Below are positions 8,401 through 15,093 of a DNA stretch of 34,961 bases, one piece after another (positions within the stretch are counted from its first letter, which is position 1; every line of letters begins with the position of its first letter). A program made the translations under genes and the position numbers. This DNA is from Bacteroidota bacterium (GTDB lineage Bacteria > Bacteroidota > Bacteroidia > Flavobacteriales_F > PHOS-HE28), in contig JAKQEI010000161.1 in assembly GCA_029573495.1 (NCBI GenBank), positions 1-34,961 on the forward strand, written 5' to 3'. The notes under the pieces were generated by a model. That model made no database searches, had not been told where the DNA came from, and saw only the letters and a list, made by a program, of their open reading frames with translations.

Positions 8401-9821
8401 ATCTTGCCTTCCACACCGCTGAGGGCGAGGATGGGGATGTAGACGACCAAGATGATCAGTTGACCGAAGGTGGCTGCGCTCATCATGCGGCCGGCGGCAT
8501 GTTCCACCTCATCGTCCATCTCCTTCCGTGGCAGCAGGCCATCGCGCCTGGGAAGATGATGCAGGCGGAAGAGCACGGCTTCCACGATGATCACGGCACC
8601 ATCCACCACCAGGCCGAAGTCGATCGCACCCAGGCTCATGAGGTTGCCGGTCACACCCGTGAGGCGCATGAGGATGACGGCGAAGAGCATGCTGAGGGGG
8701 ATCACACTAGCCACGATGAGGCCCGCACGCAACTGGCCGAGGAAGACCACCAGGACGAGGATCACGATCAAAGCGCCTTCCAGAAGGTTGTTGCGCACCG
8801 TGCGCATGGAGCGGTCCACCAGGTCGGCGCGGTCCAGGAAGGGTTCGATCACGACACCTTCGGGCAGGCCGCGGCGCACCTCGTCGAGGCGCTTCTTCAC
8901 CGCGCTGACCACGGCGCTCGCATTGCTTCCCTTCACCATCATCACGATGCCTCCCACCACCTCGCCTTCGCCATCGCGCGTCATGGCCCCATAGCGCGGT
9001 GCCGCACCCAGTCGCACGGTGGCGATGTCGCGCACCAACACCGGCGCTCCTTCCTCCGGTGTGTCCACCACGATCCGCCCGAGGTCCTCCAGACCTGTCG
9101 CAAGACCCACGCCGCGGATGAAGTAGGCATTGCTCGCGTGTTCGATGTAGGCCCCGCCGGTGTTGGCGTTGTTGCGTTCCAAGGCATCGATCAGGTCGCC
9201 AAGGCGTATCCCCATCCCGTTCAGGCGCACCGGGTCCACCGACACCTCGAACTGTTTCAACTGACCGCCGAACCCGTTGATCTCCGCCACGCCCGGTATG
9301 CCGAGCAGCTGTCTGCCGATCACCCAGTCCTGCAGTTCGCGCAGCTCCATGGCATCATATTCTTCCCGATGCGCGCTGTCCGCGCGGACGACATACTGAT
9401 ACACCTCGCCGAGGCCGGTGCTCATCGGCGCCAGGAAGGGTGTTTCCACGCCAGGCGGCATGGTGGCCGACAGTCCTTGGATGCGTTCGTTGACCAGCTG
9501 GCGGGCGAGGTAGCTGTCCATGCCGTCCTCGAAGACGGCCGTCACCTGGCTGAGTCCGAACCGGGAGATGCTGCGCAGCTCGATCATGCGCGGCAAATTG
9601 GCCAGAGCCTGTTCCAGGGGATAGCTCACGAAGCGCTCCACTTCGAGCGTGGCAAGGGTGGGTGCAAGGGTGATCACCTGGACCTGGTTGTTGGTGATGT
9701 CCGGCACCGCATCCACCGGCAGGCTGCGGAAGGCGAGCACACCGCCGATGATGAGCACCAGGACGCCGATGCCGACGGCGACCTTGTTGCGTATGGACAG
9801 ATGGATGATCCGTTCGATCAT
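5478..9821 (-). CDS. CzcA-type heavy-metal RND pump fused to a TolC-like outer-membrane channel
   Basis: A 1447-residue fusion. Residues 1 to about 1035 are a complete HME-RND proton/metal antiporter: an N-terminal TM, two large periplasmic loops, twelve membrane helices, and the TM4 signature D401-(x5)-D407-(x6)-E414. That signature matches CzcA D402/D408/E415 and points to divalent cations such as Co, Zn, Cd or Ni rather than the CusA copper/silver pattern. Residues of about 1060-1447 are an outer-membrane-factor domain with paired coiled-coil hairpins (QIDLEQALRMAETNAP; GYFNQTLIGAP). A signal-peptide-like segment lies at residues 1043-1057, where export of the channel domain must begin because the RND C-terminus is cytoplasmic. 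Such fusions are known in Bacteroidota. Upstream is a His-rich small protein; downstream is the adaptor. Confidence 0.94.
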   Translation of the reverse strand: MIERIIHLSIRNKVAVGIGVLVLIIGGVLAFRSLPVDAVPDITNNQVQVITLAPTLATLEVERFVSYPLEQALANLPRMIELRSISRFGLSQVTAVFEDGMDSYLARQLVNERIQGLSATMPPGVETPFLAPMSTGLGEVYQYVVRADSAHREEYDAMELRELQDWVIGRQLLGIPGVAEINGFGGQLKQFEVSVDPVRLNGMGIRLGDLIDALERNNANTGGAYIEHASNAYFIRGVGLATGLEDLGRIVVDTPEEGAPVLVRDIATVRLGAAPRYGAMTRDGEGEVVGGIVMMVKGSNASAVVSAVKKRLDEVRRGLPEGVVIEPFLDRADLVDRSMRTVRNNLLEGALIVILVLVVFLGQLRAGLIVASVIPLSMLFAVILMRLTGVTGNLMSLGAIDFGLVVDGAVIIVEAVLFRLHHLPRRDGLLPRKEMDDEVEHAAGRMMSAATFGQLIILVVYIPILALSGVEGKMFRPMALTVVYAIIGAIVLSLTYVPVMSSLFVSRRTGATVTLSDRMLARLSKAYAPVLERALRHTRLVIGSGLALLAAAVFAFTRMGGEFIPQLEEGDFAFHSILPMGASLTASLENNTRVERIIKQFPEVKDVVSKTGTAEVPTDIMSTEMTDVLILLHDKKEWTTGRSYWELADTMIKALHRIPGVYFEINQPIQMRTNELMTGVRQDIAMKLYGPDIDTLLHYAGLVAQAVSGVPGAGEPAIERVEGTPQITITYDRERLATIGADVADLNRVVRAAFAGEPAGAIYEGERRFDVVVRADSTHRSSLADVASLYVSTRDGRSVPLDQLAEVAYIPTPAQITHENAQRRIYVGVNARGRDVEGLVTDMQARVKERVKLPPGYFLEFGGQFQNLREAKTRLSIALPVALLLILLLLWTTFRSLPDALLIYTAVPLSAIGGVAALLLRGMPFSISAGVGFIALFGVAVLNGMVLIGTFRELAAQGMDVVERVRHGTASRLRPVLMTASVASLGFLPMALSGGAGAEVQRPLATVVIGGLITATILTLLVLPVMYVLYHRRERRIKPSTTMIGTLLMLCTSTAHAQVQQIDLEQALRMAETNAPALLVAKAEAERMDALRAAASEIPRTEVVYMRGQYNAYTRNDNNITAVQKIPFPTLMGARAGAARAESDLAMSQRTLVSSDINWKVRAAYDRLLYLHALEAWLMREDSTWQELARVTKLRAETGDVPPIQQATAEARASRSKDELQRHRHLLDAERISFGGLLGLTTPADVIPVPFVPLASISIDTSLITGPELDVLQQRITAAERAHRVERNSLLPDLIVGYFNQTLIGAPVDAEGTRLAGPTDRFQGFQLGVSLPLWMRPQAARTRAASLQEEAARHALAEGERQWRMEVTGAYQRITSDRATLEWYASEALPNADRILATSTMAFAAGDIAHAEHVLNLQQALSIRRDHLDLVHDHNSNVLLLQRLTAH
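6651..6695 (-). other. Internal signal-peptide-like segment at the pump-channel junction
   Basis: Residues 1043-1057 of the fusion read MIGTLLMLCTSTAHA. They follow a basic stretch (RRERRIK) and precede the mature-like start QVQQIDLEQAL of the TolC domain. This is a typical signal peptide with an AHA-Q cleavage site, now internal. It could serve as a thirteenth membrane helix or as a cleavage site releasing a separate channel protein. Confidence 0.65.
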
Positions 9822-9955
9822 GGGAAGGAATTCTGCGTGAAGAACCGTTGGGACAGGGGTCGTGGACTGTGCATCACCGCCGGGGCGACGCCATGCTTCG
9901 CATCAGCCGAGCGCGACCACACGAATGCGGACCGGATCGAATGGGAAGCGAAGGA

Positions 9956-10333
9956 TCAGCAGCGCGGGGGCTGGATCAGGCCGTTCGCGTGGCCTGGCAG
10001 CAGGACGACCAGTTCGGTACTGGTGCGTGCGCGGGGAACGGCAACCGTCGCCTCGACCAACGTGGTCGTGGTGACAGTTATCGCCGATGGATTGCAGTTG
10101 TCGCCGACCAGGTGGTGATGGTGGAAGGGCAACTGCTCATGGGGTGCATCACCATTGCCGCCATGGTCCTCGTTGCCGTAATGAAGTTCGAGGAAATCGG
10201 CCATGCTCAGGTCTGGTGCGCGGTCCTTGTGCTCCAGGTAGTGACCGATCAGTGCGGGAACGCGAATGGCATCGGGCATCAGCACCAGCAGATAAGCCAG
10301 GCTCAACATACACGTTGCGAAGATGCCGCGCAT
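9956..10333 (-). CDS. His-rich small protein heading the metal efflux operon
   Basis: A 125-residue protein with an N-terminal hydrophobic segment (residues 5-20) that may be a signal peptide or anchor. An acidic/His-rich part follows (HYLEHKD, HYGNEDHGG, HEQLPFHHHH). A hydrophobic Thr/Val stretch and a C-terminal IQPPRC come next. From memory, similar small proteins with EHxxH, LPFxxH and a terminal QPP precede czc-type operons in many Bacteroidota, and no function is established. The ATG at 10333 is chosen because a perfect -7 element (TACCTTTG) sits exactly 4 bases upstream; an in-frame start at 10387 would lie upstream of that promoter. A metal-binding or sensing role is inferred from its position and histidines. 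Confidence 0.75.
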   Translation of the reverse strand: MRGIFATCMLSLAYLLVLMPDAIRVPALIGHYLEHKDRAPDLSMADFLELHYGNEDHGGNGDAPHEQLPFHHHHLVGDNCNPSAITVTTTTLVEATVAVPRARTSTELVVLLPGHANGLIQPPRC

Positions 10334-10337
10334 ACCG

Positions 10338-10345
10338 CAAAGGTA
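10338..10345 (-). promoter_or_regulatory. -7 promoter element of the metal efflux operon (TACCTTTG)
   Basis: The minus strand reads TACCTTTG-CGGT-ATG, a perfect match to the Bacteroidota -7 consensus TANNTTTG. With only 4 bases to the ATG, transcription should start at or within a base or two of the start codon, giving a leaderless mRNA. No TTTG is seen at the expected -33 position. Confidence 0.55.
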
Positions 10346-10355
10346 GGCAAGTCCA

Positions 10356-10928
10356 TCATTCGCTGTTCGCTTGCATGGCCTCCGCAAGCTCCTGCATCTT
10401 CAGCACGGTGTTCCAGTTGCGTGCGGTGTTCACAACGCCGATGCCTTTGTCGAACTTCTCGGCCAATTTGCTCGTGCCGAAGCCATAGGGCGTGTGGATG
10501 TAGCACACCTGGTAAGGTCCGAAGCGCTTCCCAGCCTTCAACACCTGCAGCGCCTCATCGCCCACCGCCAGCGCCTGCAGGGCTTTCACGACCTCCGGCT
10601 TGGGGGTATCGGCAAGCAGCACTGCATGCACATGCTTGCCTTCGGCCTTCATGGGGAACGGATCGTTCGCGATCACCGCTTCCCATTCCGCTGCGGTCGG
10701 GATGAAGATGGGACGCTCGTACTTGAACTTCTTCCTGCAGATCTCCGCCACCTTGGCGAGTGTCTCCTCGCGCGAGAGCGCACTCCGGATCAGGGCATTG
10801 CCGCTGTTGATGTACGTCGTGGCATTCTTGAATCCGGCCTTCGTCAATGCTGTGCGCAACTCGGCCACGGGCAATTGCACGGGACCGCCAACGCCCCGGA
10901 AAAGGAGGAGGAATATGGTCTCTGCCAT
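10356..10928 (-). CDS. DUF1697 domain-containing protein
   Basis: A 190-residue cytosolic protein with the DUF1697 pattern: an N-terminal FLLLFRGVGGP (family RGINVGG-like), AELRTALTKAGFKNATTYINSGNALI, and a C-terminal segment RNWNTVLKM. Length matches the family (about 180). The biochemical role of DUF1697 is not established. It is a single gene that ends 22 bases before the start of the efflux operon on the same strand. It is divergent from the TerB-like gene at 11006, with 77 bases between them. Confidence 0.88.
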   Translation of the reverse strand: MAETIFLLLFRGVGGPVQLPVAELRTALTKAGFKNATTYINSGNALIRSALSREETLAKVAEICRKKFKYERPIFIPTAAEWEAVIANDPFPMKAEGKHVHAVLLADTPKPEVVKALQALAVGDEALQVLKAGKRFGPYQVCYIHTPYGFGTSKLAEKFDKGIGVVNTARNWNTVLKMQELAEAMQANSE

Positions 10929-10993
10929 GGCTGGTCATGCGAAGGTCGGAACACGGGGCTGATCTTTGTCAGTGGGCCGGATATGACCAGCCG

Positions 10994-11001
10994 TATCTTG
11001 G
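10994..11001 (+). promoter_or_regulatory. Putative -7 element of the TerB-like gene (TATCTTGG)
   Basis: TATCTTGG lies 4 bases before the ATG at 11006, the same spacing seen for several other genes here. It is a near match to TANNTTTG. A TTTG at 10962-10965 is too far upstream to be a normally spaced -33 element. Confidence 0.4.
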
Positions 11002-11005
11002 GCAC

Positions 11006-11407
11006 ATGAGTACGACCGAGACCTACGTGGAGATATACACGAACCTGGGCTTCCTCTTCTACAGCATCGCGGCTGGAGATGGTCAGGTGAGGCAGGCCGA
11101 GGTGGATGCCTTGAATGAATTGGTCAAGAAGCAATGGATGCCGTTGGAATCGAGCCGGGATGAGTTCGGCGTCGATGCAGCGGAGTACATCAGTATGAGC
11201 TTCGACTATGCGCGCGACAACAAGCTTGATGCTAGGCAAGCGTTCCAGCGCTTCGAGGATGCGTACAAGGAGCACGTCAAGATGTTCGACCCGGGCATGA
11301 AGCGCATGGTGTTGGAGACCGCAACGGTCATCACCGATGCGTTCGGGCACACGAACAAGTCGGAACTGACCGCGCTTAACCGCTTGCAGACCCTTTTCAG
11401 GGACTGA
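11006..11407 (+). CDS. Small helical TerB-like protein
   Basis: A 133-residue, all-helical cytosolic protein. YTNLGFLFYSIAAGDGQVRQAEVDALNELV resembles the repeat of TerB (tellurite-resistance B-like) domains, in which an acidic loop with DGxVxxxE follows an aromatic helix. A second half (ATVITDAFGHTNKSELTALNRLQTLF) resembles the other TerB half. I chose ATG 11006 because the codons before it look non-coding and a -7-like element precedes it by 4 bases. A role in tellurite resistance should not be assumed: most TerB-like proteins have no known function. It is convergent with ridA 17 bases downstream. Confidence 0.7.
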   Translation: MSTTETYVEIYTNLGFLFYSIAAGDGQVRQAEVDALNELVKKQWMPLESSRDEFGVDAAEYISMSFDYARDNKLDARQAFQRFEDAYKEHVKMFDPGMKRMVLETATVITDAFGHTNKSELTALNRLQTLFRD

Positions 11408-11424
11408 TCACCAGCCTTGCCGGA

Positions 11425-11808
11425 TCAACCCTTGAACGCGATGGCGCTGATCATCACGTTCACGCCGCGTGGCAGGTCCTTTACACCGATCGTTTCCCTC
11501 GCGGGTGGATCACCCTGGGTGAAATAGGTCTGGTAGACGCGGTTGACCTCGGCGTAGTACTGCAGGTTCGTGAGGTAGATCGTGCACTTCACCAGATGCT
11601 CGTAGCCAAGGCCCGCACCCTTCAGCACGGCCCCGAGGTTCTCCATCACCTGGGTGGTCTCCTCGGCGATGTTGTCCTTCCGCAGGGTGACAGCGTTGAA
11701 GACCTGACAGATCTGGCCGCTGATGAAGATGAATCCACCCGCTTCCACGCCAGGGGTGAAGGGGGTTCCCGTTGATCTGTCCTCGGGTGCACGGACCGTA
11801 CGCTTCAT
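11425..11808 (-). CDS. ridA: RidA family enamine/imine deaminase
   Basis: A 127-residue protein of the YjgF/YER057c/UK114 family. Such proteins hydrolyse reactive 2-aminoacrylate enamines released by PLP enzymes and act as cytosolic trimers. FISGQI at residues 28-33, VMENLGAVLKGAGL, VKCTIYLT, and PARETIGV with the conserved carboxylate-binding arginine at residue 104 are all present. The end MISAIA is also typical. Length matches the family (about 126). A GC-rich hairpin sits 12 bases upstream of the start, and a candidate promoter at 11845-11875 lies beyond it. It may also be read from the leftward gene at 11907. Confidence 0.93.
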   Translation of the reverse strand: MKRTVRAPEDRSTGTPFTPGVEAGGFIFISGQICQVFNAVTLRKDNIAEETTQVMENLGAVLKGAGLGYEHLVKCTIYLTNLQYYAEVNRVYQTYFTQGDPPARETIGVKDLPRGVNVMISAIAFKG

Positions 11809-11819
11809 GATCGTTCAGA

Positions 11820-11838
11820 CCCGCGATCATTGCGCGGG
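11820..11838 (-). promoter_or_regulatory. GC hairpin in the ridA leader
   Basis: A perfect 6-bp stem CCCGCG/CGCGGG with a 7-base loop lies 11 to 30 bases upstream of the ridA ATG. It could modulate translation initiation or be fortuitous. Confidence 0.25.
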
Positions 11839-11844
11839 ATGCCA

Positions 11845-11875
11845 CGAAGTTGCACAGAACTGGATCAAATGCAAG
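11845..11875 (-). promoter_or_regulatory. Candidate ridA promoter (CTTG-N19-CAACTTCG)
   Basis: On the minus strand CTTG (11872-11875) lies exactly 19 bases before CAACTTCG (11845-11852). This is the spacing of the strong rplU promoter, though both boxes are degenerate. It would leave a leader of about 35 bases containing the hairpin at 11820-11838. Confidence 0.3.
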
Positions 11876-11884
11876 CGCCTTTGC

Positions 11885-11910
11885 CTGAATGTCCATCACC
11901 GGACATTCAG
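11885..11910. terminator. Perfect 10-bp hairpin overlapping the stop of the 133-residue gene
   Basis: CTGAATGTCC, a 6-base loop, and GGACATTCAG form a perfect inverted repeat. Its right arm contains the stop codon of the leftward gene ending at 11907. No T-run follows on either strand, so it may be a transcript-end stabiliser, a weak terminator or an operator for ridA. Confidence 0.4.
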
Positions 11911-12308
11911 CCCTGGTCCACCGAGCGGATCTTCGCAAGCAGGGACTGCTCATGCTGGTAGCCCTCAGCCCTGTACTTGGACAGCCAGCCGGCTTCGGGT
12001 TTGAAAGCCTGTTTCCGTTCCCAGGTCCCAAAGAGGAGGAGCGGGCAATACCCCTCGTAGACCACGGCTTTTTCCTCCCCGGCGATCTCGAACACGATGA
12101 GTGCTCCACCGTGCCCCTCCAGGTGGAAGGTCGTCCAACCCGGTCGTTCGCGGAGCTTGAAGGTGAGCTGCTGGCCCATCGGATGGGTGACGATCCGCTG
12201 CAGTCCCCCTTCGAATTCCGCACGCCGGAAGCCACGGCCAAGGAACCAACCGTGCAGTTCAGGGAGCAGTTCGTTCGACCTTGTGCGTTGTAGCTCGATA
12301 CGAGGCAT
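11907..12308 (-). CDS. Hypothetical 133-residue protein
   Basis: A soluble protein with no signal peptide and no family I recognise. The pattern is alpha then beta: an N-terminal helix (SNELLPELHGWFLGRGF), several amphipathic strands (LTFKLRERPGWTTFHLEG, ALIVFEIAGEEKAVVYEG), an aromatic turn (LLFGTWERKQAF), and a charged C-terminal helix ending in KIRSVDQG. It starts 24 bases after the stop of the large T9SS-secreted protein on the same strand and may be read from it. Amino-acid usage looks like a real protein, and the reading frame is well packed between its neighbours. Confidence 0.6.
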   Translation of the reverse strand: MPRIELQRTRSNELLPELHGWFLGRGFRRAEFEGGLQRIVTHPMGQQLTFKLRERPGWTTFHLEGHGGALIVFEIAGEEKAVVYEGYCPLLLFGTWERKQAFKPEAGWLSKYRAEGYQHEQSLLAKIRSVDQG

Positions 12309-12332
12309 TGGACTGGAACTCCGATGTAACGT

Positions 12333-14564
12333 CTATTCCCGTACGAACCGGACATGTTCCACCCCATCCGAGGTCGTCATCAGCAGGGTATGGATGCCGG
12401 CCGATAGTTCGCGGATGTCGACCGCGATGTTCCTTCCTTGTGATCGGACCGTTAACTCCAACCGACCCTGGGCATCCAGGATGCTGATCGATACGGGTTG
12501 TTCACTGGTGCGTTCGATGTGCAGCAGGTCGACCGCCGGATTCGGGAAGAGGCGCAAGCCGAACGCCGGTCGTTCGTTGATCCCGGTGATCAGCACCTGC
12601 ACGGGTGAGGACGTTGCGGAAACACAACCCAGCACATCGGTCACCACCACGGTGTAGTCGCCACCGGTCACCGGCGTGAAGCAGGGGTCGGTCGCTTCCG
12701 GGATCACCTCCCCGTTCCGGTACCATTGCACGGATCCGCCTGCGGTGGTGCACAGTTGGTCCCCGAGCATATTGACGAGCGGCATCACAGCCATGTTCGG
12801 ACAGGCCACCTGCGCGCGGTAGATGTCGCCGTTGTTGGCCACCATCACGATCGCGCCATCCACCAGGCTCGCATCACCGATGCTGGCGTTGAGGATGTCC
12901 GGCAGGATGGTGGTCCAGTTCTCCCCGCCATCCACCGTCCTCACAGCATACCCCGAGTAGCTCACCGCGTAGCCTGTATCCGGATGGGTGAAGAAGATGC
13001 TCATGGTCTGCTGGGGACTGTCGATGTCGGTCCAGGTGTCGCCGCCATCCACGGTGCGGCGGTACTTCATCCAGCCGTGGTCCTCGTCCAGGAAGAAGAC
13101 GGTGTGGCCTCCCGGGGTGCCGGTCATCGGTTCCCAGGTGGCGCCGCCATCGGTCGTGCGATAGTTGTCACCGTATTCACCCACCGCGTAACCGTTCTGG
13201 TCGTTCGTGAACCACAGGTCGCTGATCGTGATGTTGCCTACATCGAGCACCTTCGTCCAACTGGATCCGCCATTGGTACTGCGGTAGATCCCGCCGAAGA
13301 CCGCGCCACCTGCAACGAAGAGCGTGTTCGCATCCAGGGCCCAGGTGCAACGGATGGCCACGTTGGGTCCACTTCCCGGTGTTCGGGTGAAGAAGCCGTT
13401 CGTGGTCTTCGCGAAACCACCACTGCCGCCACCGAGGCAGCCTTGCCCGGCCCCGTTCACGTGCACGCCGAGGCCGCCGGTTCCCGCCTTGGTCCAGTGC
13501 CGACCGCCATCGGTGGTGCGGAGCAGTCCGCTCTCGAAGCCGCCGGTGGTCTGATAGCCTACGGCCACGCCGGTGTCCGCATCCATGAAGCTCACCTTGT
13601 TCAGCCGCGTGTGCCAGACGCCTTCGTGGCGCATCACCCAGCTCTGGCCCATGTCGTGCGAACCCATGATGCGTCCGTCCGTGCCCATCACCCCTTCGCC
13701 GGAAGGAAGCAGGGACAGGCTGCGGTGTTCGGTATTGCCGATCTGGATCTCCGTCCAGCTCAGACCCGCGTCCGTGCTTCGGATGGTGCGGCCCCACGCT
13801 CCGCAGGCCACGAGCACATCACCCGTTGCGGCCAGGTCGTTCATCGTGTAGGTGGTGGCGATGGGAATGCTGTCCCATGTGGCACCTCCGTCGATGGATC
13901 GCGCGATGCGGCCCGCACTTCCCACGCACACACCGATGAGGTCATCATACCAATGCATGCCGCGGAAGCTTGCCAGCATCATAGGGCTGACATCCGTCCA
14001 TGTGAGTCCACCGTCCGTGCTCTTGATCACGCGGCTGCTGCCGCTGCAGCTCGCATAGCCCACCTGCTCATTGATGAACTGGATCCGCAGGACGAGCGTG
14101 CTGGTGCTCAGGCCGCTCTGCATCAGTGTCCAGCTGGCGCCAGCATCGATGCTGCGGTAGATGCGACCGGCCTGCGTGCCCGCCCAGCCGAGCGTATCAT
14201 TCACGAAGTGCACGCACTGGAAGGTCCCATATCCCGGGTTGTTGGAACCGACGGTCGTGGTAAAGGCATCGCTCGTTCGGTAAACACTGCCGCTCTCGCC
14301 GACCACGATCGCACGCTGATCATCCCACACATGCATGCCGATGGGGTTGTTCGAGAGGTTGTTCACCATGCGCTCCCAGTGGAAGCCACCGTCATGGGTG
14401 CGCAGGATGGCGCCCATCGGGTTGTCCACCGCGAATCCAGAAGCATCGTTCACCATAAGGAGGGCGGTGAATTCGCTGCGGGTCTTGATCGGTGTGACGA
14501 GCTCCCATTGAGCGGAGGTCAGCAATGCATGCAAGGTGAGGACGAGGAGGAGCGACCGTTTCAT
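12333..14564 (-). CDS. T9SS-secreted Asp-box / YCF48-like beta-propeller protein
   Basis: A 743-residue secreted protein. The signal peptide MKRSLLLVLTLHALLTSAQ is followed by about 13 repeats of the Asp-box pattern S/T-x-D-x-G-x-x-W (STDGGLTWTDV, SIDGGATWDSI, TTDGGATWEPM, TVDGGENWTTI) spaced about 40-50 residues apart. This is enough for two seven-bladed propellers as in YCF48- or sortilin-like proteins. An Ig/PKD-like module follows (SVQWYRNGEVIPEATDP... VVVTDVLGCVSATSS). The last 80 residues form a type A T9SS sorting domain (LRLFPNPAVDLLHIE, SAGIHTLLM, HVRFVRE). The ATG at 14564 is chosen for the signal peptide and for TAATATTG 5 bases upstream. The protein is likely surface-attached or released; its ligand is unknown. 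Confidence 0.92.
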   Translation of the reverse strand: MKRSLLLVLTLHALLTSAQWELVTPIKTRSEFTALLMVNDASGFAVDNPMGAILRTHDGGFHWERMVNNLSNNPIGMHVWDDQRAIVVGESGSVYRTSDAFTTTVGSNNPGYGTFQCVHFVNDTLGWAGTQAGRIYRSIDAGASWTLMQSGLSTSTLVLRIQFINEQVGYASCSGSSRVIKSTDGGLTWTDVSPMMLASFRGMHWYDDLIGVCVGSAGRIARSIDGGATWDSIPIATTYTMNDLAATGDVLVACGAWGRTIRSTDAGLSWTEIQIGNTEHRSLSLLPSGEGVMGTDGRIMGSHDMGQSWVMRHEGVWHTRLNKVSFMDADTGVAVGYQTTGGFESGLLRTTDGGRHWTKAGTGGLGVHVNGAGQGCLGGGSGGFAKTTNGFFTRTPGSGPNVAIRCTWALDANTLFVAGGAVFGGIYRSTNGGSSWTKVLDVGNITISDLWFTNDQNGYAVGEYGDNYRTTDGGATWEPMTGTPGGHTVFFLDEDHGWMKYRRTVDGGDTWTDIDSPQQTMSIFFTHPDTGYAVSYSGYAVRTVDGGENWTTILPDILNASIGDASLVDGAIVMVANNGDIYRAQVACPNMAVMPLVNMLGDQLCTTAGGSVQWYRNGEVIPEATDPCFTPVTGGDYTVVVTDVLGCVSATSSPVQVLITGINERPAFGLRLFPNPAVDLLHIERTSEQPVSISILDAQGRLELTVRSQGRNIAVDIRELSAGIHTLLMTTSDGVEHVRFVRE

Positions 14565-14569
14565 CGGAA

Positions 14570-14622
14570 CAATATTACCGCACCTGTACACGGTGGAGCG
14601 GTCAGGGTTCACGGTACCTTCG
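14570..14622. promoter_or_regulatory. Divergent promoter region between two secreted-protein genes
   Basis: In the 62-base gap, the minus strand carries TAATATTG (14570-14577) 5 bases before the ATG at 14564. The plus strand carries TACCTTCG (14615-14622) 4 bases before the ATG at 14627. Both are one mismatch from TANNTTTG, and both would give near-leaderless mRNAs. No clear -33 TTTG is present for either. Confidence 0.45.
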
Positions 14623-14626
14623 CGCC

Positions 14627-15043
14627 ATGCGTGGCCTGCTGATCCTCGCGGTGCTGCTTGTCGGAAGTGCCCGTGCGCAACCGATCGACAGCATCCATGT
14701 GTTCGCCCGCCTGCCGGCAGGAGCATGGACCTCCGCTTCGGCCAACGCGCACGCCTGGAAATTGCATCGCGATCACGCCCCACACCGGACGGTGAAGGGC
14801 CAGGATATCGCGATCGTCCGCGAGGCCATGCAACTGTACCGCCCGGACCGCCACACCTTCGGCCGGCTTCCAGACCTTTCCCATGTGGCCATGTTGTACA
14901 GCGGTGGCCGTCCGGTGGTGCTCGGCGTGGACGATGATCTGGGCCGCGTGATCGACCTCACCTCGCGCAAGGAGTACCGTATCAGCACGGTCTCGGAACA
15001 CCTGCAGGTCCGTGCGTTGCTCGCCCGCCTCATGGTGGAATAG
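14627..15043 (+). CDS. Hypothetical small secreted protein
   Basis: A 138-residue protein with a clear signal peptide (MRGLLILAVLLVGSARAQ, cleaved after Ala). The mature part of about 120 residues has no family I recognise. It contains a strand-rich C-terminal half (LSHVAMLYSGGRPVVLGVDDDLGRVIDLTSRKEYRI) and no cysteine. There is no T9SS sorting domain, so it is probably periplasmic. It is divergent from the T9SS propeller gene through a compact shared promoter region and convergent with fbp 50 bases downstream. Confidence 0.7.
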   Translation: MRGLLILAVLLVGSARAQPIDSIHVFARLPAGAWTSASANAHAWKLHRDHAPHRTVKGQDIAIVREAMQLYRPDRHTFGRLPDLSHVAMLYSGGRPVVLGVDDDLGRVIDLTSRKEYRISTVSEHLQVRALLARLMVE

Positions 15044-15093
15044 ATGCAGAGTCTCCCCTTGCCTACCTCTCCCGCCTCGCTAACCTCTCTCCA

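Noticed and set aside
7356-10118. A 920-residue open frame on the plus strand antisense to the RND pump
   Set aside because: It is His/Asp/Gln-rich nonsense typical of the complementary frame of a high-GC gene. The minus strand encodes a fully conserved pump over the same bases.
12726-14642. A 638-residue plus-strand frame over the propeller gene
   Set aside because: It is antisense to a repeat protein with a signal peptide and sorting domain, and its composition is shadow-like.
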